Below are positions 1 through 4,228 of a stretch of 5,888 nucleotides of DNA, one piece after another. The stretch is from NCBI GenBank assembly GCA_016742295.1, contig JACVCA010000090.1, forward strand, positions 1 to 5,888, written 5' to 3'. The notes under the pieces were generated by a model, which saw only the letters and a program-made list of their open reading frames with translations, searched no databases and was not told where the DNA came from. Each line of letters begins with the position of its first letter. Position 1 is the stretch's first letter. Source of the stretch: Alphaproteobacteria bacterium. GTDB taxonomy: Bacteria > Pseudomonadota > Alphaproteobacteria > JAGOMX01. A program made the translations under genes and the position numbers.

Positions 1-119
1 TTAAATTGGAATATTCTTAGATCATAATTCTCAATGTCCATATCTGTAGCATAAAGATAGTCCCACTGTATGAAAAAATTTAGAATAACGCTTAGAATTA
101 TATGTGAATAAAATTTCAT
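1..119 (-). CDS. 5' end of a predicted secreted protein (partial, unknown function)
   Basis: This frame reads from an ATG at 119-117 to the window edge without a stop, giving 39 codons. The protein begins MKFYSHIILSVILNFF, continues to a YLYA-TD site and then turns hydrophilic. A short basic start, a hydrophobic core of about 15 residues and Ala near residue 24 fit a Sec signal peptide with cleavage after LYA. The sequence AGAAGG lies 9 nt upstream of the ATG and can serve as ribosome binding site, and a promoter-like pair lies further upstream. Only the N-terminus is visible, so no family can be assigned. AT-rich DNA gives open frames of this length by chance; the combined start, binding site and signal peptide are the reasons to keep it. 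The larger exported protein at 3103-3975 is also on this strand, but I see no sequence link between the two. Confidence 0.5.
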   Translation of the reverse strand, partial: MKFYSHIILSVILNFFIQWDYLYATDMDIENYDLRIFQF

Positions 120-153
120 TATTATAGGCCTTCTCTAAAAACAAATTGGTTAT

Positions 154-171
154 GACTGAAGTTACTCAGTC
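154..171. repeat. Short perfect inverted repeat at the predicted transcription start
   Basis: GACTGA (154-159) and TCAGTC (166-171) are perfect inverted repeats around a 6-nt loop. The repeat begins where transcription from the candidate promoter at 175-203 should start. It could be an operator or a hairpin at the 5' end of the leader. A 6-bp stem can arise by chance. Confidence 0.35.
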
Positions 172-174
172 TAT

Positions 175-203
175 TTTGTAAAGCTTCTTGGTATTAAGGT
201 CAA
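175..203 (-). promoter_or_regulatory. Candidate sigma-70 promoter for the leftward partial gene
   Basis: On the minus strand, TTGACC (203-198) and TACAAA (180-175) are separated by 17 nt. They match the -35 consensus at 5 of 6 positions and the -10 consensus at 4 of 6. Transcription would begin near 168 and leave a leader of about 50 nt before the ATG at 119. In AT-rich DNA this is suggestive only. Confidence 0.4.
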
Positions 204-416
204 TTGAAGCTCTCAGCACTTTCTATTAGATGGTTTTTTAAACATGATGACAATAAATACCCTCTCTCCTTTTTTATTGAAAGGCTTATCTATTATTAAT
301 AAGGCAATGTTGTAAGAAGTTTAGATTTCCTTCATAATTTCTAAATAAAGATTTCTAAGATTTTATAAAACGCTTAAGAAATAAAGGTAAACCTCCCAAA
401 GTTATCATTATAGCCA
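204..416. other. Intergenic stretch without a supported gene
   Basis: Stops are frequent in the frames I followed and I see no start with a ribosome binding site. The DNA has long A/T runs and a few weak inverted repeats. It may be decayed coding sequence, but I recognise no remnant. Confidence 0.5.
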
Positions 417-442
417 TGGACTTAACCCGCTATTGAGGACAC
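417..442 (+). repeat. Left terminal inverted repeat of the IS3-family element
   Basis: The repeat starts TGGACTTAACCC and ends GAGGACAC. This agrees with the IS3-family pattern of a 5'-TG terminus, a CCC block and a GGACA block about 20-25 bp in. It lies 81 bp before the orfA start, a normal leader length. The matching right repeat is not in the window. Confidence 0.7.
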
Positions 443-497
443 AGATTTCCAAAGAGCATTTATTAAAGGTAGAATGCTTAAGAAAGGAAGATGTGTA

Positions 498-781
498 ATG
501 GAAAAAGAAATTCGTCAGTATGATAAGGAGTTTAAGGAGCAAGCGATACGTCTATATATGAGTCGAGAGACGTCTTTTCCAAAATTAGAAAAGAGCTTGG
601 TATTCCTGCTTCAACGTTAGCTGCTTGGGTAAGAGCTCACCTAAGAACAACAGAGAAAAGCTCGTTTTCTTCTTTTCTGCATGAAGAAATAATGAACCTA
701 AGGAAAGAATTAAGTCATTTAAGGGAAGAGCGGGATATCTTAAAAAAAGCCTTAGCCATTTTCTCAAAGGCGAAGGTCTAA
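498..781 (+). pseudogene. IS3-family transposase OrfA, frameshifted
   Basis: OrfA is the DNA-binding, helix-turn-helix subunit of the IS3 transposase. The start ATG at 498 has AGGAAG (485-490) 7 nt upstream and gives the family N-terminus MEKEIRQYDKEFKEQAIRLY. That frame hits a stop at 618-620. Homology continues one frame over, from KIRKELGIPASTLAAW through the leucine-zipper-like LRKELSHLREERDILKKAL, to the stop at 779-781. Restoring one T in the T-tract at 575-578 would turn SFPK into SFSKIRKELG and join the halves, so a one-base deletion (or sequencing error) there is the simplest cause. The complete protein would have about 94 residues, close to the usual ~90-100. Downstream it feeds into orfB through the A-run at 742-748. 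Family assignment is secure. Confidence 0.85.
742..748 (+). promoter_or_regulatory. Predicted -1 programmed ribosomal frameshift site (orfA to orfB)
   Basis: Seven A residues read as A AAA AAA in the orfA frame (codons tta aaa aaa gcc). IS3 elements make the OrfAB transposase by a -1 slip at A-rich heptamers near the end of orfA. The orfB frame is open from 685, upstream of the slip site, and runs through the ATG at 796 to the end of orfB, as such a fusion requires. A downstream stimulatory structure was not identified. Confidence 0.7.
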
Positions 782-795
782 AGCTTTATGCTTTT

Positions 796-1569
796 ATGAA
801 ATTACACCAGCATGAGTTTAGGGTTGGGAAAATGGCAACTATATTAGGTGTATCTCGAGGTGGGTTTTATAAGTTCGTTAAAGGGAGGAGAAATGCTCAT
901 CAAGAAAGAGAGTTTTATTTGGTGAAACGGATTACTATTCTTTTTGAAGAAAGCCGTCAAACTTATGGCAGCCCTTGGATCCATGCAGTCCTTAAGACGG
1001 AAGGAGAAAAGGTAAGCCTCAAAAGGGTTGCTCGTTTGATGCGAGAGCATGGCCTTATTGCCAGAAAAAAACAACGCTTTAAGATCACGACAAAGGCCGA
1101 TAAACGCTTACCTGTTGCTGAGAACTTATTACAGCGTGATTTTACGGCTCAAAGACCTAATGAAAAATGGGCCTCTGATATCACGTATGTATGGACAGCC
1201 GTTGGTTGGTTATACGTTGCTGTGATTCTTGATCTTTTCTCACGGCAAGTTGTAGGATTGAGTATGAGTCAAAGACAAACAAAGGACCTTGTTATAAAGG
1301 CATTAAAACAAGCCATTCTCCATAAAGGACAGCCTCAGGCTTTAGTCCATCATTCTGATCGAGGAAGCCAATATGCCAGCCATGACTTTCAGGATCTCTT
1401 AAAAGCTTATGGGATAAAGCCAAGTATGAGTGGGACTGGCAATTGTTATGACAATGCTGCGATCGAGAGTTTCTTTGCAACACTTAAAGGAGAGTGTACA
1501 TTCTTTGAATATTATAAAGATCGAGACCAGGCGAAAAATAGTATTTTTGATTATTGTTTTATTTTCTAG
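796..1569 (+). CDS. IS3-family transposase OrfB (DDE integrase core), C-terminally truncated
   Basis: OrfB is the catalytic subunit that cuts and joins element ends. The protein has an N-terminal HTH_21-like region (about residues 35-95, with ESRQTYGSPWIHAVL and ARLMREHGLIARKK). An rve/integrase core follows with the triad D128 (KWASDITYV), D188 (HHSDRGSQYA) and E224 (NAAIESFFATLKGE). The spacing between the last two is 35 residues, so the DD35E site is complete. Relatives continue after NSIFDY with roughly IEVFYNRQRRHS and 30 more residues; here the protein ends CFIF and stops at TAG, 257 residues instead of about 285-290. The stop overlaps the CTAG next to the IS5 end. Production is probably by -1 frameshifting at 742-748, since the ATG has no good ribosome binding site. 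Given the truncation and the orfA lesion, activity is doubtful. Confidence 0.9.
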   Translation: MKLHQHEFRVGKMATILGVSRGGFYKFVKGRRNAHQEREFYLVKRITILFEESRQTYGSPWIHAVLKTEGEKVSLKRVARLMREHGLIARKKQRFKITTKADKRLPVAENLLQRDFTAQRPNEKWASDITYVWTAVGWLYVAVILDLFSRQVVGLSMSQRQTKDLVIKALKQAILHKGQPQALVHHSDRGSQYASHDFQDLLKAYGIKPSMSGTGNCYDNAAIESFFATLKGECTFFEYYKDRDQAKNSIFDYCFIF

Positions 1570-1584
1570 TCGCCTGTTAAAAAG
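1566..1584. repeat. Left end of IS5 element: CTAG flank plus terminal inverted repeat
   Basis: CTAG (1566-1569) is the candidate target duplication and 1570-1584 the terminal repeat. GTTAAAAAG at 1576-1584 recurs inverted at 3042-3050. The transposase stop (1577-1579) falls inside the repeat, giving a compact end. The TAG of CTAG also ends the truncated IS3 orfB. Confidence 0.6.
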
Positions 1585-2932
1585 CCATTTTAGTGATTAG
1601 GTTAAAGGAAGTTAAGCCAGGAGAGAGAAATGGTCTTTCAAAGAGCATATAAAAAATAAAGAACAAAAGATTCCTGAACCACTTTAGGAGGAGCCTAAAG
1701 TTGTGACCAATAGCGGAGAAGATCGCATTGATTTTATCTCCAAGCCTTCCCTTAAGGTAATTCCTTCCTAAATGCCCATCGTTTTTAAGATGACCAATGA
1801 CTGCCTCAATAACGGTCCGCCGCTTCATTTCTTTTTTAATTTGAGGAGCAAGGCGCTTTTGTCCTGATTTAAAGACATTAAGCTTTAAAGAAGGGTCATG
1901 GCCTCGATAGCCCTTATCCACGTAAATACGCTGGGGTTTCACTCCCATATCTTGAATATATTGATCGATCGCCTCTTTAAGAGTGTGCCCATCATAAGGA
2001 TTGCCATGCAAGGCTTTTGATTGAAGCACAAAATGTCCTGCCTTGCTGGGCTTCACTGTTGTAATGACAGACACTTTGCAGCCGAACTCATAAGGTTTAT
2101 GGGCTTTCCCTTTGCTAATGCATTCAACCTCTGGAGCATGCCAAGATAAGAGCTTATTCTTCTCTTGGGTCTTTTGGTTATAAATTTGCCTGGCTTTAAG
2201 AAAGGCCTCAAGAAGCCCTTGGCTCATTTGAGGAGCTTTTCTCTCCACGTCCCGCATGAGCCTCCCCAAATAAGTGTGAAGCTTTCTCATGGCTTTTTTG
2301 GCTCTCTTCATTTGTTTGGCATGACGATAACGTTGCACCATGATCAGGGTTTGTTTAGCAACCCTCACATAGCTCTGACGCAAGTTTATGCCTTTAGCTT
2401 TTGCCAGCTCACCCAGCCTTTCAATAGCCTTATAATGAAGCTTTGCATCGGTTGGAAACGTCACGGCTTTTTCCTGAACTGTTGTGTCCACAGAGATCTT
2501 TGTGAGATCTTGGGGTTTAAGAGCTTTTGTCTTTAGGCCCACAACCAAACTCTCTTGCAGTAATGCCGTTAAAGACTCATCACCCACTCGCTTTCGCCAA
2601 TGGGTCATGGAAGATCTTTCAATCGGAAACTTATGTTGAAAGAACGCCTCTCCACAAAAGAGCTGAAAATACGGATTCTCAACCCACCTCGCGCACACTT
2701 CTTCATCAGATAGAGCAAAAATATGCTTGAGAATATGAAGCCCAATCATCATTCGAGAAGGAATCCCTGGTCGGCCATTTTCACAAAAAAATTGGCCGTA
2801 ATGAGTATCCAACCCTGCCCAATCGATCATTCCAGCCAGGAGAACAAGCTCATGCTTCATATTGATGATATTATCAAGTCTTTGTCGGAATAAGTCTTGC
2901 TGATTATTCTCTTTATGTTTAAGGGGGGGCAT
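1577..2932 (-). CDS. IS5-family DDE transposase, full length
   Basis: This 451-residue protein cuts and transfers the ends of its own element. The N-terminal third (about residues 15-120) is the DUF772/InsH-like region, with INMKHELVLLAG, GRPGIPSRMMIGLHILKH and HWRKRVG. The catalytic domain has D149 (SVDTT), D339 (IYVDKGYRGH) and E376, with R372 and K383 forming the R-x3-E-x6-K signature of IS4/IS5-type enzymes (RRTVIEAVIGHLK). The insert between the first two Asp residues is Lys/Arg-rich. All three catalytic residues are present and no frameshift is visible, so it may be active. The start ATG (2932-2930) has GGAA 6-9 nt upstream and is followed by a C7 tract on the coding strand (2929-2923). 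The last ~20 residues after FFIFYMLFE look like a variable tail running into the terminal repeat. Family certain; close identity to a named element unknown. Confidence 0.93.
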   Translation of the reverse strand: MPPLKHKENNQQDLFRQRLDNIINMKHELVLLAGMIDWAGLDTHYGQFFCENGRPGIPSRMMIGLHILKHIFALSDEEVCARWVENPYFQLFCGEAFFQHKFPIERSSMTHWRKRVGDESLTALLQESLVVGLKTKALKPQDLTKISVDTTVQEKAVTFPTDAKLHYKAIERLGELAKAKGINLRQSYVRVAKQTLIMVQRYRHAKQMKRAKKAMRKLHTYLGRLMRDVERKAPQMSQGLLEAFLKARQIYNQKTQEKNKLLSWHAPEVECISKGKAHKPYEFGCKVSVITTVKPSKAGHFVLQSKALHGNPYDGHTLKEAIDQYIQDMGVKPQRIYVDKGYRGHDPSLKLNVFKSGQKRLAPQIKKEMKRRTVIEAVIGHLKNDGHLGRNYLKGRLGDKINAIFSAIGHNFRLLLKWFRNLLFFIFYMLFERPFLSPGLTSFNLITKMAF

Positions 2933-2948
2933 ATTTTTTCCATAAAAA

Positions 2949-2989
2949 ATTGCAAGGTTTTGAGCATTGTCCTACTCTTTTCTTGCAAT
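2949..2989. repeat. 8-bp inverted repeat in the IS5 transposase leader
   Basis: ATTGCAAG (2949-2956) and CTTGCAAT (2982-2989) are a perfect inverted pair with 25 nt between them. The pair sits 17 bp upstream of the transposase start. A TAGAAT -10-like hexamer lies beside it on the minus strand (2996-2991), so the repeat would fall in or near the start of the transcript. It may be a hairpin that limits translation or a protein-binding site. Chance is possible. Confidence 0.4.
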
Positions 2990-3041
2990 CATTCTAGCAA
3001 AATATAACCTTAAAACATAGAGCCTACCTATATCCTTCCCC

Positions 3042-3060
3042 CTTTTTAACGGAAAACTAA
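3042..3060. repeat. Right end of IS5 element: terminal inverted repeat plus CTAA flank
   Basis: Read on the minus strand, TTAG is followed by TTTTCCGTTAAAAAG. It aligns without gaps to CTAG-TCGCCTGTTAAAAAG at the left end. CTAA (3057-3060) fits the CTAR target rule but differs by one base from the left copy. Confidence 0.5.
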
Positions 3061-3102
3061 ATAAAACAGGGAGAATGGCTGCACCCCCCTTTACAACATT
3101 TT

Positions 3103-3975
3103 TTAATTTTCTATTGCTATATAACCTCTTGTTGTTTTTGGCCGAGCTGCTTTTACCATTCGCCTTTCTGGATTGTATATAACTATAGCATGCGGGTTTT
3201 TATCTTTTATGCTTACGCTTGATGTTGTAGATTTACTACTATTTGAAGTCGAATTTTCATCATCATCTATACTTGATGATGAGGAACTATTACTACTTAG
3301 ACTCGAATTGGAAGAAAAATAAGATTTTAATGATTTATTGGAAGTAGATGAGGAAGCACCTTTTACAATACTAATTCCTCTCTGCATAAGCTTTTTTCTA
3401 TGTTCTGTTTCATACTCTAGGCGCTCTAGATTAGAAGCCGTTGTTTTTCTGTGTTGAACAGCAAGGCCATCTTCCTTTTTCATGATCTGAATGATTTTTT
3501 TTCTTTCTCGAGCAACTAAAGGAAATAATCTATGCCTTTTTGGATTAATTTTGGAAAGATTTTCATCTATTCCGTAATAATTTTCATCAAATTCCTTCTT
3601 ATGCAAAGATCTTATTACTTTTATTTCATTTGAAGTAAAGTCTTTCTCCTTAAGATAAGTGGTGGATGCATGCTTTATAAAATCAGCTTGAAATTTTGCA
3701 ACCTCATCTGAATCGTTTATTGTTGAATTTTCATTTTCTAGCAATTCACTTAAAACTTGAAGAGCTCCAGTTTGTTTTAATATTTCATCTCTTTTTACCC
3801 TCAGGCTAGTTGCTTCCTTCTTAACTTTATGTGTGGATGGATATTTTTGAATGAAGGTTTCTTCTTCAAATTCTGAAACTGTTGAAGCCACCACTTGAGC
3901 TTGAGAAGTAAAAGCTATAAATGTAAGAGAGACAGTTGTATTATTAAGGATTTGCTTTAGTTTTTCGATTTGCAT
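3103..3975 (-). CDS. Predicted exported protein with a Ser/Asn-rich segment, unknown function
   Basis: I do not recognise this 290-residue protein. The start is well supported: AGGAG ends 7 nt before the ATG. The N-terminus (MQIEKLKQILNN, then the apolar TTVSLTFIAFTSQA) resembles a Sec signal peptide with cleavage after Ala26 in TSQA-QV. Residues 35-200 are charged and probably helical, with Lys/Glu-rich stretches such as LVARERKKIIQIMKKEDG and LERLEYETEHRKKLMQRG. Residues about 207-255 are low complexity, mostly Ser and Asn with one acidic patch (IDDDEN). A basic tail follows (ERRMVKAARPKTTRGY). No transmembrane helix is seen after the signal. Export plus a disordered Ser-rich linker would suit an envelope or host-directed protein, but this is inference. 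The gene is divergent from the STAND gene at 4229; no terminator is clear between its stop and the IS5 end about 45 bp away. Confidence 0.8.
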   Translation of the reverse strand: MQIEKLKQILNNTTVSLTFIAFTSQAQVVASTVSEFEEETFIQKYPSTHKVKKEATSLRVKRDEILKQTGALQVLSELLENENSTINDSDEVAKFQADFIKHASTTYLKEKDFTSNEIKVIRSLHKKEFDENYYGIDENLSKINPKRHRLFPLVARERKKIIQIMKKEDGLAVQHRKTTASNLERLEYETEHRKKLMQRGISIVKGASSSTSNKSLKSYFSSNSSLSSNSSSSSSIDDDENSTSNSSKSTTSSVSIKDKNPHAIVIYNPERRMVKAARPKTTRGYIAIEN

Positions 3976-3982
3976 ATTTTTT

Positions 3983-3987
3983 CTCCT
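3983..3987 (-). promoter_or_regulatory. Ribosome binding site AGGAG fixing the start at 3975
   Basis: On the minus strand AGGAG is followed by a 7-nt A-rich spacer and ATG. This is the best Shine-Dalgarno match I noticed in the window, and it supports the signal-peptide start over later internal ATGs. Confidence 0.75.
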
Positions 3988-3999
3988 AATCTTAATTTA

Positions 4000-4019
4000 A
4001 GGCAGCTTCATATCTGCCT
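4000..4019. repeat. Inverted repeat in the 5' leader of the exported-protein gene
   Basis: AGGCAG (4000-4005) and CTGCCT (4014-4019) form a perfect 6-bp stem with an 8-nt loop. It is GC-rich relative to its surroundings and lies 25-44 nt upstream of the ATG at 3975. It may form a leader hairpin near the ribosome binding site. Confidence 0.4.
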
Positions 4020-4032
4020 GGTAACATTTAAA

Positions 4033-4061
4033 TCTAAAAATTTCAATTTTAGGATCCTCAA
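4033..4061 (-). promoter_or_regulatory. Weak candidate promoter for the exported-protein gene
   Basis: On the minus strand TTGAGG (4061-4056) and TTTAGA (4038-4033) are 17 nt apart. The -10 match is poor. It is the best spaced pair I found upstream of 3975, and the AGGCAG hairpin would lie in its transcript. Confidence 0.25.
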
Positions 4062-4068
4062 AAAAGTT

Positions 4069-4103
4069 GTAGATACTAAATCTACTTAAAATATAGGTAG
4101 ATT
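4069..4103. promoter_or_regulatory. Cluster of three GTAGAT half-sites
   Basis: GTAGAT occurs at 4069-4074 and 4097-4102, and inverted (ATCTAC) at 4080-4085. Copies one and two form an inverted repeat with a 5-nt spacer and start 11 bp apart, about one helical turn. Copies two and three form a second inverted pair (AATCTAC/GTAGATT) with an 11-nt spacer. Such a cluster between divergent genes looks like a regulator binding region. The binding protein is unknown. Confidence 0.45.
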
Positions 4104-4148
4104 ATTGCTTTTAGAAATAACTTGTCTAAAGGCCAGGTTTGGGTCACA

Positions 4149-4175
4149 TTGATAGTAAGAATGTATTACTATCAA
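4149..4175. promoter_or_regulatory. Perfect 10-bp inverted repeat, candidate operator of the STAND gene
   Basis: TTGATAGTAA (4149-4158) and TTACTATCAA (4166-4175) are exact inverted copies around the 7-nt spacer GAATGTA. The repeat ends 53 bp before the ATG at 4229 and reaches into the likely promoter. LuxR-type HTH proteins bind roughly 20-bp dyads as dimers, and the next gene encodes such a domain, so autoregulation is an attractive inference. It is not followed by a T-run, which argues against a rightward terminator. Confidence 0.6.
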
Positions 4176-4196
4176 GCGTGCCTATTTAAGTATAAA
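4166..4196 (+). promoter_or_regulatory. Weak candidate promoter of the STAND gene
   Basis: TATAAA (4191-4196) is a good -10 hexamer. The only nearby -35-like sequence, TTACTA (4166-4171), lies 19 nt upstream and inside the right arm of the inverted repeat at 4149-4175. A protein bound to the repeat would cover this -35. Spacing is longer than ideal, so an activator may be needed. Confidence 0.3.
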
Positions 4197-4228
4197 TATT
4201 TGGAAGAAAAAAGAAAACTAGCCTAAAT

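Larger units (their letters stand above)
417..1554 (+). mobile_element. IS3-family insertion sequence, 3' end missing
   Basis: The left end begins TGGACTTAACCCGC and continues through TTGAGGACAC, the usual form of an IS3-family terminal repeat (TG start, CCC, GGACAC). orfA (498-781) and orfB follow in the classical overlapping -1 arrangement, with a slippery A-run between them. A possible internal promoter is TTCCAA (447-452), 17 nt, TAGAAT (470-475). Similarity to OrfB proteins stops at about 1554, near residue 253. The last ~35 codons and the right terminal repeat are absent; the reverse complement of the left repeat is not found to the right of the neighbouring IS5 element. With orfA also frameshifted, the copy should be unable to move by itself. 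The target duplication cannot be checked. Confidence 0.85.
1570..3056 (-). mobile_element. IS5-family insertion sequence (IS5 group), apparently intact
   Basis: This 1487-bp element carries one leftward transposase gene. Proposed ends are TCGCCTGTTAAAAAG (1570-1584) and the reverse complement of 3042-3056, TTTTCCGTTAAAAAG, matching at 11 of 15 positions without gaps. Outside them lie CTAG (1566-1569) and CTAA (3057-3060). IS5-group elements duplicate a 4-bp CTAR target, which agrees with both flanks; the A/G difference means the duplication is not identical. The left repeat contains the transposase stop codon, and a 124-bp leader precedes the gene on the right. The element lies head-to-head against the truncated end of the IS3 copy. 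The right boundary is the less certain one: another CTAG at 2994-2997 would give an identical duplication but a much poorer inverted repeat. Confidence 0.7.

Noticed and set aside
372..485. Direct repeat GCTTAAGAAA at 372-381 and 476-485
   Set aside because: Ten A/T-dominated bases repeated in AT-rich DNA; the second copy is inside the IS3 leader, so it is not a target duplication.
585..767. Leftward 60-codon open frame
   Set aside because: It lies antisense to IS3 orfA, whose protein similarity is clear; it has no recognisable product.
844..1074. Leftward 76-codon open frame
   Set aside because: Antisense shadow of IS3 orfB.
1292..1483. Leftward 63-codon open frame
   Set aside because: Antisense to the catalytic core of orfB; no ribosome binding site or family resemblance.
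2165..2730. Two rightward open frames (2165-2536 and 2527-2730)
   Set aside because: Both are antisense to the intact IS5 transposase and have no protein-like features of their own.
2994..2997. CTAG as the right target duplication of the IS5 element (identical to 1566-1569)
   Set aside because: The adjoining sequence matches the left terminal repeat at only about 6 of 15 positions, against 11 of 15 for the end at 3056.
3061..3102. Terminator for the exported-protein gene (GGGAG with C6)
   Set aside because: The possible stem is short and not followed by a T-run on the minus strand.
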